Of a DNA stretch of 64,000 nucleotides, positions 23,161-31,908 are shown piece after piece. The notes below the pieces were generated by a model. That model was given only the letters and a program-made list of their open reading frames with translations. It did no database searches and was not told where the DNA came from. The first letter of the stretch is position 1. Each line of letters starts with the position of its first letter. Origin of the DNA: Eutrophocola sp964629325 (lineage in GTDB: Bacteria; Pseudomonadota; Gammaproteobacteria; Pseudomonadales; Pseudohongiellaceae); the NCBI GenBank assembly GCA_964629325.1, contig CAZVSC010000008.1, positions 1-64,000 of the forward strand, given 5' to 3'. Made by a program: the position numbers and the translations under genes.

Positions 23161-24486
23161 ATGCCGCAACCCAAGATCAAGATTTCGGAATACAAGAAAC
23201 GCCGTCGTGAACTGATGGCACACATGGAGCCGAATTCAATCGCTATCCTGCCGTCGGCCGACGAGCTGCTGCGCAACGGCGACTCCCATTTCGCCTTCCG
23301 CCAGAGCAGCGACCTGTACTATCTGACCGGTTTTCGCGAGGCAGAAAGCTGCCTGGTCCTGATACCCGGACGCAAACAGGGCGAGTGCCTGCTGTTCTGC
23401 CAGGAAAAGGATCCGCTCAAGGAGCTGTGGACCGGGCGTCTCATGGGGCCGGAGAACGCGGAGGAAGTGCTGGGAGTGGACGATGCCTTTCCCATTGCCG
23501 ATATCGATGACATCCTGCCCGGCCTGATCGAGGGTCGTGAACGCGTTTACTATGCCATGGGACGCGACGAGCAGTTCGACCACAAGGTCATGGAATGGGT
23601 GAAGGTGATCCGCAGCAAGGTGCGAAGCGGTGTGCATTCACCGGGTGAGTTCCTGGTCCTCGACCACCTGCTGCATGAAATGCGGCTGATCAAGTCGAAA
23701 AATGAACTGAAAGTCATGAAGGAGTCCGGCCAGATCGCCGTTCGTGCCCACAAGCGCGCCATGCAGGTATGCAAGCCCGGCATGTACGAATACGAACTCG
23801 AGGCGGAATACCTGCACGAGTTCGCGCGCTCAGGCTGCCGCGAGCCCGCCTACAATTCCATTGTCGCCAGCGGTGAGAACGCCTGCATCCTGCACTACAA
23901 CGAAAACAACATGCAAATGAAAAAGGGCGACCTCGTCCTGATCGATGCCGGCTGCGAATACGAATACTATGCCTCCGACATCACCCGTACCTTCCCGGTC
24001 AGCGGCAAGTTCAGCAAGGAGCAGAAAGCCATTTACGAACTCGTGCTGAAGGCGCAGCTTGAAGCTATCAAGGCGGTCAAACCCGGCAACCACTGGGACG
24101 ATCCCCACAACGTCACCGTGAAGGTGATCACCGAGGGCCTGGTGAAACTGGGTATTCTCAAGGGCAAGGTGGACATGCTGATCAAGAAGGGCGCCTACCG
24201 CGATTTCTACATGCACCGCGCCGGTCACTGGATCGGCATGGATGTGCATGATGTCGGCGATTACAAGATTGACGGCAAGTGGCGCCTGCTGGAGCCCGGC
24301 ATGGTGCTGACCGTGGAACCCGGCATCTACATCGCTTCCGGCAACAAGAAGGTGGACAAGCGCTGGTGGGGCATCGGTGTGCGCATCGAGGACGATGTCG
24401 CCGTCACGGAAAAAGGTCACGATGTCCTTACCGATGGCCTGCCGAAAACCGTCGAGGATATCGAGGCCTTCATGGCCGCTGCCTGA
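23161..24486 (+). CDS. pepP: Xaa-Pro aminopeptidase P
   Basis: Cytoplasmic dimetal peptidase removing N-terminal residues before proline, 441 aa. The pita-bread metal ligands are present: two Asp in LIDAGCEYEYYASDITRTFPVSG, His in HRAGHWIGMDVHDVGDY, Glu in VEPGIYI and Glu in GVRIEDDVAV. The N-terminal creatinase-like domain (about 1-170) is standard. The stop overlaps the ubiH start as TGATG, indicating coupled translation. Confidence 0.95.
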   Translation: MPQPKIKISEYKKRRRELMAHMEPNSIAILPSADELLRNGDSHFAFRQSSDLYYLTGFREAESCLVLIPGRKQGECLLFCQEKDPLKELWTGRLMGPENAEEVLGVDDAFPIADIDDILPGLIEGRERVYYAMGRDEQFDHKVMEWVKVIRSKVRSGVHSPGEFLVLDHLLHEMRLIKSKNELKVMKESGQIAVRAHKRAMQVCKPGMYEYELEAEYLHEFARSGCREPAYNSIVASGENACILHYNENNMQMKKGDLVLIDAGCEYEYYASDITRTFPVSGKFSKEQKAIYELVLKAQLEAIKAVKPGNHWDDPHNVTVKVITEGLVKLGILKGKVDMLIKKGAYRDFYMHRAGHWIGMDVHDVGDYKIDGKWRLLEPGMVLTVEPGIYIASGNKKVDKRWWGIGVRIEDDVAVTEKGHDVLTDGLPKTVEDIEAFMAAA

Positions 24487-25748
24487 TGTCCCTGTGCAGC
24501 AAGCCAAGCTATGACCTGGTGATCGTGGGCGCCGGCATGGTCGGCGCCAGTCTCGCCTGCATTCTCGACCGTATGCCGCTGGCGCGGCCATTGAGCATCC
24601 TGCTCGTCGAATCCGCCCCCATTGACCTGGATGCCCCGCCCGCACAGCCGTCATTCGATGCACGCAGCACGGTGCTCTCCTATGGCACGGTCAGCTACCT
24701 GCACGAACTGGAGATGTGGGAAGGATTGTCGGCGTCGGCCGAACCCATTACCCATATCCATGTGTCCGATCAGGGCCGCCTGGGTTCTGTGCGCATGAGC
24801 AGCCGGGAACAGGGTGTCGACGCGCTCGGCCATGTCATCGAAAACCGTCTGCTCGGCAGCGTCTTCAACAGGGCCCTGGCGGCGGCAAGGCACCTGGAAA
24901 CCCGCAGCGGCGTGCAGGTCACCGGCATCACGCCGCAGCAAACCGGCATGCAGGTCAGCCTGGGAAAAGAGGATGAATCCCAGGTAGTGGATGCCAGCCT
25001 CGTCGTGCTTGCCGAAGGCGGTCGGTCAGGGCTTTGTGAAAAGCTCGGCATTCACCGGGTTGAGCAACCCTATGACCAGGAAGCGGTCATTGCCAATGTC
25101 GCTTTTTCTGTTCCGCACAAGAACGTCGCCTACGAGCGTTTTACCGTCAACGGGCCGCTCGCCCTGTTGCCGCTACCGGACATGGACGGCCAGCATCGCG
25201 CCGCTCTGGTCTGGACGCGCAAGGGGGGAGATGCCCAGGCGCTCATCACCTTGCCGGAAAACGAATTTCTGGACGCGCTGCAAAAGGAATTCGGCAATCG
25301 GCTTGGCCTGTTCACACGTGTCGGTCAGCGCCATAGTTATCCGCTGAAGCTGGTGACGGCAGAGGAACAGGTGCGCCCCGGGCTCGTTCTGCTTGGCAAT
25401 GTCGCCCACTCACTGCATCCGGTGGCCGGACAGGGTTTCAACCTGGCATTTCGCGACACCATGCGCCTGGCGGCGATATTGGCTGTCGCCCACGACCGCG
25501 GCGAGTCTCCCGGCGCCATCGACAATCTGCAGTTGTACCTGCAGCAAACAATCACCGACCAGGACCGGACGGCCGCCTTCAGTGATTACATGACGCGGCT
25601 GTTTTCCACCAACCACCTGGCGGCGGTCTGGCTGCGCAAGTTCGGTCTGTTCAGCATCGACCTGGTGATGCCGCTGCGCCGGGCGTTTGCAAAGCGCGCC
25701 ATGGGACTGGGTGAGCCCCGGGTAAAACTGGACACCAGCACATACTGA
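24486..25748 (+). CDS. ubiH: Ubiquinone hydroxylase UbiH (FAD monooxygenase)
   Basis: Flavin monooxygenase of coenzyme Q biosynthesis, 420 aa; UbiH hydroxylates ring carbon C4 in E. coli. ATG 24486 overlaps the pepP stop. The FAD-binding GxGxxG is in LVIVGAGMVGASLA (near residue 12) and the second FAD motif is GNVAHSLHPVAGQGFNLAFRD near 300. The usual next gene, ubiI/visC, is absent and an unrelated NTF2-like gene takes its place, so the C5 hydroxylase must be encoded elsewhere or this enzyme has broader regioselectivity. Confidence 0.9.
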   Translation: MSLCSKPSYDLVIVGAGMVGASLACILDRMPLARPLSILLVESAPIDLDAPPAQPSFDARSTVLSYGTVSYLHELEMWEGLSASAEPITHIHVSDQGRLGSVRMSSREQGVDALGHVIENRLLGSVFNRALAAARHLETRSGVQVTGITPQQTGMQVSLGKEDESQVVDASLVVLAEGGRSGLCEKLGIHRVEQPYDQEAVIANVAFSVPHKNVAYERFTVNGPLALLPLPDMDGQHRAALVWTRKGGDAQALITLPENEFLDALQKEFGNRLGLFTRVGQRHSYPLKLVTAEEQVRPGLVLLGNVAHSLHPVAGQGFNLAFRDTMRLAAILAVAHDRGESPGAIDNLQLYLQQTITDQDRTAAFSDYMTRLFSTNHLAAVWLRKFGLFSIDLVMPLRRAFAKRAMGLGEPRVKLDTSTY

Positions 25749-25761
25749 AAGGCATTTATTG

Positions 25762-26139
25762 ATGGATATTCTCAATCTGCCGGAACATATCCGCATTCTC
25801 GAGGAACTGCTGCTTCATCAGGACTTTGCCAACAGTCCTGATCAACTCGAGGCCATGATCAGCGAGGATTTCAGGGAAATCGATTCACGCGGCAGGCAAG
25901 TGTCCCGTGATGAAGTGGTTCGCTGGCTGCTCAATAAAAGTCCTGATTCACGCTGGGAGTTTTCCGCGTTCGAGGTCAGGCAACTGGGTCCCGGCCTGGT
26001 GCTCGCCACGTACCAGGCCCGGCAGATAAAGCCGGAGGGTGCTTCCGGGGGCGGCGCCATGCACAGTTCCCTGTGGCAGGAAAAAAAACCCGGCCGGACC
26101 TGGGAGCTGGTGTTTCACCAGAGTACACGCCTGGAATGA
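25762..26139 (+). CDS. Small NTF2/SnoaL-like protein of unknown function (DUF4440-like)
   Basis: Protein of 125 aa, start ATG 25762 rather than the in-frame TTG just before. The pattern (helical N-terminus HIRILEELLLHQDF, then EAMISEDFREIDSRGRQVSRDEVVRWLL, ending in a WELVFHQSTRL beta-strand) is that of the SnoaL/DUF4440 fold, a family of ligand-binding or enzymatic cone-shaped proteins. It follows ubiH by 13 bp and is likely co-transcribed. No catalytic role can be assigned. Confidence 0.7.
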   Translation: MDILNLPEHIRILEELLLHQDFANSPDQLEAMISEDFREIDSRGRQVSRDEVVRWLLNKSPDSRWEFSAFEVRQLGPGLVLATYQARQIKPEGASGGGAMHSSLWQEKKPGRTWELVFHQSTRLE

Positions 26140-26204
26140 GAAGCTTTTGCGGCAATAGAGTATGTCTGTTTCGAAGCTTTATTCAGGTTGAGGTTTGCCT
26201 TCCA

Positions 26205-26366
26205 CGATAAAAGGATAAAGGGATAAACCGATAAAGCGTAAGAGCGACAACCAGTGAATTTGTATGATCGTGTTTTTGATACCTGATTCCACAGGAAATA
26301 TTCAAACAAGGCGGATGAAGTGAATACGGACGCTTTATCCCTTTATCGTTTTTCGTTATCCCTTTA
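26205..26366. repeat. Octamer-array element with inverted arms (CGATAAAG), copy 2
   Basis: Left arm 26205-26238: CGATAAAA, GGATAAAG, GGATAAAC, CGATAAAG, CG. Right arm 26328-26366 has the inverted units, opening GGACGCTTTATCCC exactly as in copy 1. The core is about 90 bp here against 25 bp in copy 1. It ends 33 bp before the trp leader peptide, so the trp promoter is inside or abutting it. Confidence 0.8.
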
Positions 26367-26399
26367 CAAATCCCCTTGCTTCCCGCAAACTCCCCCGCC

Positions 26400-26465
26400 A
26401 TGAGAAATCATATCCAACTGAACAACTGGTGGTGGTCCGTAAACGAGGGCTGCCGACAGATCTGA
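26400..26465 (+). CDS. trpL: trp operon leader peptide, three consecutive Trp codons
   Basis: A 21-codon ORF starting MRNHIQLNNWWWSVNEG; codons 10-12 (26427-26435) are TGG TGG TGG. It is followed within 55 bases by an intrinsic terminator and then by anthranilate synthase, the exact layout of transcription attenuation in the trp operon. The ribosome binding site is weak (only CCCCCGCC before ATG). Ribosome stalling at the Trp run when charged tRNA-Trp is scarce would prevent the terminator. Triple Trp is also seen in the rhizobial trpE(G) leader. Confidence 0.85.
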   Translation: MRNHIQLNNWWWSVNEGCRQI

Positions 26466-26515
26466 AAACGGCAGGTGTAAACAAGCGCTTACATCCTGTC
26501 TGACCATGAATTTAA
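26450..26515 (+). promoter_or_regulatory. Alternative RNA helices of the trp leader
   Basis: CTGCCG (26450) pairs with CGGCAG (26469), overlapping the leader stop codon; TGTAA/TTACA forms a second small hairpin, and CCTGT (26495) can pair with ACAGG (26517), overlapping the left foot of the terminator. These are candidates for the 1:2 and antiterminator pairings. Folding energies were not computed. Confidence 0.5.
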
Positions 26516-26519
26516 AACA

Positions 26520-26549
26520 GGCCGCCCGGTTAACCGAGGCGGCCTTTTT
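26520..26549 (+). terminator. trp attenuator terminator
   Basis: GGCCGCC-CGG-ttaa-CCG-a-GGCGGCC followed by TTTTT; a strong intrinsic terminator 67 bases upstream of trpE(G) with no gene between it and the leader peptide. Confidence 0.88.
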
Positions 26550-26615
26550 CTTGTCCCGAAATCCATCAAAAACGCTTCCCGGTTTTCCGGACGGCCCTCA
26601 TCCCGGAGAAGGGCC

Positions 26616-28820
26616 ATGAATGCAACACGTTCCGCACGTTACAACACCGCTGGTGGGATCACCGTATACCGCGCCAGCGTCAGTACCCCTTACGCAAACG
26701 CCGCTGCTGAAATCAGCCGTGCACTCGATTCACAGCGCGGCGTCCTCTTTACATCGAATTTCGATTTTCCGGGACGCTACACACGTTGGGATATCGGTTT
26801 CGTGAACCCGCCCCTGGCAATTTCCGCAGCAGGCCGGGAAATGGCCTTTACGGCGCTCAATGCCCGCGGCCGCGTGCTGCTGAAGTTCCTGGCACCGGTG
26901 ATCGGCGCCTGCGAGGCGATCAAGAGCGTCCAGCAAATCCATGGCGGCCTGGTCGCATCCCTGAAGCCGCCGCGCCCGGTGGTCTTCGAGGAAGAACGCA
27001 GCCGCCAGTACTCGGTGTTTTCAGTGCTGCGTGACGTGATCGCATTGTTTTACAGCCGTGCTGACGGCGTCCTCGGGTTATATGGCGCCTTCGGTTACGA
27101 ACTGGCCTTCCAGTTCGAAGCCATAAACATGAAACTGAAACGGCGATCGAATGCACAGGACCTGGTGCTGTACCTGCCGGATGAGATACTGGCAGTGGAT
27201 CACAGCAAGGAAAGCGCCAGGCGTTACAGTTATGATTTTGAAATTGATGGCATGTCCACCAGGTACTTGCCCCGCACGGGTGCCCGCGCGGCATTCCGAC
27301 TGCCCGACCCGGAAACAGCAGTAGAAGCCTGCGACCATGCACCCGGTGAATATGCGCAAATGGTTCGCAAGGCGATCGGATATTTTGCACGCGGCGACCT
27401 GTTCGAGGCGGTTCCTGGACAGTTGTTCAGGGAACCGTGCACGGATGCGCCGTCGGCAATTTTCAAGCGCCTGTCAGCGCGAAACCCGTCACCCTATGGC
27501 GCCTTTATCAATCTTGGCGAGCAGGAATACCTGGTCGCGGCGTCCCCGGAAATGTTTGTCCGCGTGGAGGAAAGCGATGCGGGTATGCGCGTCGAAACCT
27601 GCCCTATCTCCGGCACCATTGCCCGCGGTAGTGATGCCATGGCAGATGCCGCCCGCGTGAAAGAGCTGCTCAATTCGGCCAAGGACGAAGCGGAGTTGTC
27701 CATGTGCACGGATGTCGATCGCAACGACAAGTCGCGTATCTGCATCCCGGGTTCCGTCAGGGTGATCGGCCGTCGTCAGACGGAAATGTATTCACGCCTG
27801 ATTCACACGGTGGATCATGTCGAGGGATTGCTGCGTCCTGAATTCGATGCACTCGATGCCTTCCTGTCCCACACCTGGGCGGTAACCGTGACCGGTGCCC
27901 CGAAGCAGGCGGCCGTCCAGTTCATCGAGGATCACGAGAAGTCGCCGCGCCGCTGGTACGGTGGCGCGCTGGGCTTTCTCAAGTTCAACGGAGAGATCAA
28001 CACCGGACTGACATTGCGCACTATTCACATCGAGGATGGCATTGCCGAAGTCCGCGCGGGGGCGACCCTGCTGTACGATTCCGTCCCGGATGCGGAGGAG
28101 GCGGAAACGCGGCTCAAGGCCTCGGCCCTGTTGTCTGCCATCCGCAATGATTATGCCGGGGTCTCCACCCCGGGAATGCACAAACACCTGTTTGGGCAAG
28201 GTCTGCATGTGCTCATGGTGGACCACCATGATTCTTTCGTGCATACACTGTCCGCCTATTTCCAGGAAACCGGTGCACAGGTCAGCACTGTCCGCCCCGA
28301 ACATGTCGCCTTTGCCATTGAAGCGTCAAAACCGGATCTCGTGGTGCTGTCGCCGGGGCCGGGCAGGCCGCAGGATTCTCACCTGGGTCATACACTGGAA
28401 CAGTGCCTGCAGCATGACCTGCCGGTCTTTGGTGTCTGCCTGGGCCTGCAGGGCATCGTCGAGCATTTCGGCGGCTCGTTGGCCACGCTCGAGACCCCCG
28501 TTCACGGCAAGGGCTCAGAACTGGTCCGGACCGGTGGCTTCCTGTTCGACGGGGTGGAAATGCCCATCAGCATCGGGCGTTACCATTCCCTGGTGGCTGA
28601 CAGGGTGCCGGACTGCCTGGAAGTGACGGCGCGCACGCAGGACGGTTGCGTCATGGCGATCGAGCATGCCAGCCTGCCGGTCAGTGCGGTGCAATTTCAC
28701 CCGGAGTCTATTCTGAGTCTCGGCAACGAATGTGGTGCAAAAATCATCGGTAATGTGGTCAGGCAAGTTACAATGAGCCAAATGAACCATTCAGCGGAAA
28801 AGGCAGTACAGATTGTTTGA
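26616..28820 (+). CDS. trpE(G): Anthranilate synthase, fused TrpE-TrpG
   Basis: First step of tryptophan synthesis (chorismate plus glutamine to anthranilate), 734 aa. The N-terminal TrpE-type synthase domain (about 1-520) shows GTIARGSD, CTDVDRNDKSRICIPGSV, VTGAPKQAA and GGALGFLKFNGEINTGLTLRT motifs; the C-terminal glutamine amidotransferase (about 535-730) has the Cys nucleophile in FGVCLGLQG and the His/Glu pair in QFHPES. Separate subunits are usual in gammaproteobacteria, so the fusion is notable; rhizobia have the same architecture. ATG 26616 has GAGAAGG upstream. Leader peptide and attenuator lie just ahead. No other trp gene follows. Confidence 0.93.
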   Translation: MNATRSARYNTAGGITVYRASVSTPYANAAAEISRALDSQRGVLFTSNFDFPGRYTRWDIGFVNPPLAISAAGREMAFTALNARGRVLLKFLAPVIGACEAIKSVQQIHGGLVASLKPPRPVVFEEERSRQYSVFSVLRDVIALFYSRADGVLGLYGAFGYELAFQFEAINMKLKRRSNAQDLVLYLPDEILAVDHSKESARRYSYDFEIDGMSTRYLPRTGARAAFRLPDPETAVEACDHAPGEYAQMVRKAIGYFARGDLFEAVPGQLFREPCTDAPSAIFKRLSARNPSPYGAFINLGEQEYLVAASPEMFVRVEESDAGMRVETCPISGTIARGSDAMADAARVKELLNSAKDEAELSMCTDVDRNDKSRICIPGSVRVIGRRQTEMYSRLIHTVDHVEGLLRPEFDALDAFLSHTWAVTVTGAPKQAAVQFIEDHEKSPRRWYGGALGFLKFNGEINTGLTLRTIHIEDGIAEVRAGATLLYDSVPDAEEAETRLKASALLSAIRNDYAGVSTPGMHKHLFGQGLHVLMVDHHDSFVHTLSAYFQETGAQVSTVRPEHVAFAIEASKPDLVVLSPGPGRPQDSHLGHTLEQCLQHDLPVFGVCLGLQGIVEHFGGSLATLETPVHGKGSELVRTGGFLFDGVEMPISIGRYHSLVADRVPDCLEVTARTQDGCVMAIEHASLPVSAVQFHPESILSLGNECGAKIIGNVVRQVTMSQMNHSAEKAVQIV

Positions 28821-30153
28821 TCAATTCGGGCTCGACGAGAAGCTCCTGAAAGGACTGGCTGCCGCCGGTTTGAAAAACCCCACGCCGGTCCAGCAGGCGG
28901 CGATTCCTGCCGTGCTGTCCGGCAGGGATATCCAGGCCAGCGCCCGCACCGGCAGCGGCAAAAGCGCGGCATTCCTGTTGCCGGTGCTGCAGCGGATGCT
29001 GGACACGCCGTCACCGAGGACAGCAACGCGCTGCCTGGTGATCAGTCCCACACGCGAGCTGGCGCTGCAGCTGGACAAGCATTGCAGCGAACTGGCGAGA
29101 TTCACGCCCGTAACCTCCCTGGTGATTGTCGGCGGGGAAGGCCTGCGTTCGCAGCAGGCAAAGATCCGCAAGAATCCGGAGATCGTCATCGGTACCCCCG
29201 GACGGTTGCTCGAGCATGTACAGAAAAAATCCCTCGAGCTCGGCGACCTGGAATTTCTCGTGCTGGATGAGGTGGACCGTATACTCGACATGGGCTTTCG
29301 CGACGATGTCCTGGCCATCGTCGGTGCGTGCAACGGGGAGCGCCAGACCATGGTGCTCTCCGCCACGCTGGATCATGGGGAACTGAAAGGAATCACCTCG
29401 CGCATCCAGAAGGATCCGCAGATACTCAATGTCGATGAACAACGTACCGCCAACGCGGATATCGTGCATGAAGCGATAATCGCCGACGATCCAGGTCACA
29501 AGCGCCAACTCTGCAACTGGCTGCTGGCCAACGAAAGCTACCAGCAGGCGCTGGTGTTCACCAATACACGCGAACATGCCGAGCAGCTGGCGGCTTTTCT
29601 TGTGCAGCAGGGAAATCCTACGGTGTGCCTGCACGGCGAAATGCAGCAGACCGAGCGTAAAGAGGTGATGCGACGCTTTCGCGACGGCCGGTTTCAGGTG
29701 ATGGTGGCAACGGATCTTGCCGCACGGGGTATTGATATCCCCACCATCGATCTCGTCATCAATTTTGCCATTCCCAGGTCAGGCGACGACTACGTGCACC
29801 GTACCGGCCGTACCGGACGCGCCGGCGCCAGCGGCAAGGCGATTTCCCTGGTGGCGCCCCAGGAATGGAACCAGATGGACAGCATCGCCCGCTACCTGAA
29901 GCTGAACTTTTCCCAGCGCGCCATCAAGGGTCTGCCCGCGCGATTTGCCGGGCCGGTCAAAAAGAAGAAAGACCAGAAAGGGAAGGGTAAGAAGCAGGAG
30001 TCCGGCACAGCGAAAGCCAGGGTAAAGAGCAAGGAGCGGCATCGCAACAAGAAGAATATCGGCAAGCGCCGCCAACCGACAGGGAAGGGAAGGGGCGCTG
30101 CAACCAGCCAGGATGACGGCCTGTCACCTCTTACCCGAAAGACCAGGAAGTAA
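28813..30153 (+). CDS. DEAD-box-type ATP-dependent RNA helicase (RhlE/SrmB-like)
   Basis: Cytoplasmic RNA helicase, 446 aa, TTG start at 28813 (GAAAAGG upstream) overlapping the trpE(G) stop by eight bases, so translation may be coupled. Q-motif PTPVQQAAIPAVL, motif I SARTGSGKS (final S where T is usual), motif II DEVD instead of DEAD, motif III SAT and motif VI HRTGRTGR are all visible. The last 80 residues are a Lys/Arg-rich disordered tail probably used for RNA binding. Linkage to trp synthesis has no evident functional meaning. Confidence 0.9.
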   Translation: MFDQFGLDEKLLKGLAAAGLKNPTPVQQAAIPAVLSGRDIQASARTGSGKSAAFLLPVLQRMLDTPSPRTATRCLVISPTRELALQLDKHCSELARFTPVTSLVIVGGEGLRSQQAKIRKNPEIVIGTPGRLLEHVQKKSLELGDLEFLVLDEVDRILDMGFRDDVLAIVGACNGERQTMVLSATLDHGELKGITSRIQKDPQILNVDEQRTANADIVHEAIIADDPGHKRQLCNWLLANESYQQALVFTNTREHAEQLAAFLVQQGNPTVCLHGEMQQTERKEVMRRFRDGRFQVMVATDLAARGIDIPTIDLVINFAIPRSGDDYVHRTGRTGRAGASGKAISLVAPQEWNQMDSIARYLKLNFSQRAIKGLPARFAGPVKKKKDQKGKGKKQESGTAKARVKSKERHRNKKNIGKRRQPTGKGRGAATSQDDGLSPLTRKTRK

Positions 30154-30176
30154 TTTCCGGGGAGCTTGTGCCAGTA

Positions 30177-30914
30177 CTACCAGTTGATATTGGCGGCCAG
30201 CAGGCTGCTGTACTGCTGGATGGACTCGCTTTTTTCACCGACCACGACCAGGTTGCCGCCAGGAGTCGGGCTGATCACCCCTTCAAAGCGGCCATCGGCG
30301 ATGGCGAATTCGGATGCTACGGGGGTGTTCGGGATGACCATGACGGTAACCGGGCCGACTTCGCCCTGCATCACGATATGCACCGCCTGCAAACCATTGA
30401 TGAAATCGACATAGCAGTCCTTGGTGACATTGATCTGCAGGTTCTGCATGTCCGGGGAGCTCTGGAACTCATTACCCACCAGGGCCGCCATGATGAAATT
30501 GACATTGTCCAGGGAGACTGGTGTGTCATCCTCGAGAAAATCCATTTCGCTGTAGATATGCGAGAACACCATTTCCTCAAGGGGGTTGGCTTCCCCCTGG
30601 TTATAGATGCCGATGATGCCCAGTGCGATTACGAGACCGGCGGCATAACGGAAATTGCGCCGCCAGAACGAGTCATTGGCTGCAGCGACGCCGCTATCCG
30701 GGTGCAGTGAGCCCTCCGGTATATCCAGCAGCGCCTGGCATAGCGAGGCGGGTGGTTTCACCGATGCCAGGCCGGCTTTGAGGGCGCCATCGAACTTAAG
30801 CAGTTCGGCAAGCAGTTGCTGCCGTTGCGGGCTTTGCGCTACAGCCGCCAGGAATTCTGCAGAATCATCATGCGGGTTGGCATGGGCTCTTTCGAGAAAT
30901 TGTTGTTCGTTCAT
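30177..30914 (-). CDS. DUF3379-like membrane protein, putative anti-sigma partner
   Basis: Protein of 245 aa with a short N-terminal soluble domain (about 1-85), one transmembrane helix (YAAGLVIALGIIGIY, about 92-108) and a periplasmic C-terminal domain. The N-terminus (NEQQFLERAHANPHDDSAEFLAA) matches DUF3379 proteins, which generally sit directly after an ECF-like sigma gene, as here 152 bp downstream of one. By position and topology it should hold the sigma factor inactive until an envelope signal arrives; unlike many anti-sigma proteins no zinc HxxxCxxC motif is visible. Confidence 0.78.
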   Translation of the reverse strand: MNEQQFLERAHANPHDDSAEFLAAVAQSPQRQQLLAELLKFDGALKAGLASVKPPASLCQALLDIPEGSLHPDSGVAAANDSFWRRNFRYAAGLVIALGIIGIYNQGEANPLEEMVFSHIYSEMDFLEDDTPVSLDNVNFIMAALVGNEFQSSPDMQNLQINVTKDCYVDFINGLQAVHIVMQGEVGPVTVMVIPNTPVASEFAIADGRFEGVISPTPGGNLVVVGEKSESIQQYSSLLAANINW

Positions 30915-31066
30915 TATTTTTCCGGGTCTCTCAAAAAAAGTTTACTGATTACACAGGCTTCTGGCCACAGCGTGATTGGCCAATGCCACGCAATTTCCCG
31001 ACAGAATGGCTGCCGGACCTTCGTCTGTCATCTGCACTTGCGGCAACGTTCTGTCGCCGGGGCTCA

Positions 31067-31663
31067 TCAGTTGTCCCCGCCATCCAGTACTTCCTTCAGC
31101 TTGTTTCTAGCCCGGAACAGCCGGGTCATGACGGTGTTGTTGTTCAGATCCAGCATCTGCGCAATCTCCTCACCGCTGAACCCCCCGACGACCTGCAGCA
31201 GCAAGGGGTCCCGGTATTCAGGCTCGAGTTCCCCCATGGCCTTGTACAGCAGCTCCCGGTCCAGCAACTGGTCGGGCTCCAGCTTTTCGGTTTCCGGCAC
31301 CGAGTAATCGTCGATGTCATCGGTTTCGGGGCGGTATTTCTCGTAAAGCCGGGCATTTTCCCGCCGCAGGATGGTGAATAGCCACGCCTTGGCGGCGGCC
31401 GGGTTCTCCAGGCTGTCCAGTGCCCGCCAGGCGCGCAGGAAGGTTTCCTGGGTGAGGTCTTCCGCCACCTGGCGGCTTTTGCTCAGCCAGAAGGCATAAC
31501 GGAATATGTCACCGTAATAGTCACCAACCAGTGCCTCGTAACGCGTCTTTTTGCTGCCGCTACTGCTACCAGTGCCGCTGCTGCCTGAAGCATCTCCCGC
31601 TTGATCGGCATTGGCGCCAGTATCGTCTATGACCGGCGAGCCATCTTTTTCTTTCGAAGGCAT
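31067..31663 (-). CDS. Sigma-70 family (ECF-type) RNA polymerase sigma factor
   Basis: Protein of 198 aa. Region 2 (about 42-110: RYEALVGDYYGDIFRYAFWL...AEDLTQETFLRAWRAL) binds core and the -10 element; region 4 (about 140-190: LLLQVVGGFSGEEIAQMLDLNNNTVMTRLFRARNKL) is the -35 helix-turn-helix. Region 3 is absent, as in ECF factors. The first 38 residues are a low-complexity Gly/Ser/Asp linker not found in most relatives. Together with the DUF3379 gene it probably forms an autoregulated envelope-response pair; targets unknown. Confidence 0.9.
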   Translation of the reverse strand: MPSKEKDGSPVIDDTGANADQAGDASGSSGTGSSSGSKKTRYEALVGDYYGDIFRYAFWLSKSRQVAEDLTQETFLRAWRALDSLENPAAAKAWLFTILRRENARLYEKYRPETDDIDDYSVPETEKLEPDQLLDRELLYKAMGELEPEYRDPLLLQVVGGFSGEEIAQMLDLNNNTVMTRLFRARNKLKEVLDGGDN

Positions 31664-31818
31664 CTTTATAAAAATATCTTAAAAAACAGGGATTTTCCCG
31701 AACAAAACAGCGAAGCATTATGGCCGATGCCTGTCGGGGATAGCAAGGGAAAGCCAGCCAGTGCAGGCCCCCGGATAAAGATTAAATTCAGGTTAATTTA
31801 AATGTTATCCTTCCCGTG

Positions 31819-31836
31819 TCTTTACAAAACCTTAAC
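31819..31836 (+). promoter_or_regulatory. Pho-box-like site upstream of phoB
   Basis: TCTTTAC-AAAA-CCTTAAC: two related seven-base units separated by an A-rich four-base spacer, the geometry of PhoB sites (E. coli CTGTCAT-aaa-CTGTCAT type). The same pattern occurs before pstS and the porin gene. Confidence 0.55.
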
Positions 31837-31908
31837 GGATTGATGCTACTCTTTTCTCCTGTGCTTTCCGAGGTTTAACGGCCAAACTGCTTGCGATAAC
31901 TGTAGTCA

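Noticed and set aside
24279..24485. N-terminal extension of ubiH.
   Set aside because: It overlaps pepP in another frame; ATG 24486 overlapping the pepP stop gives the FAD motif at the normal distance.
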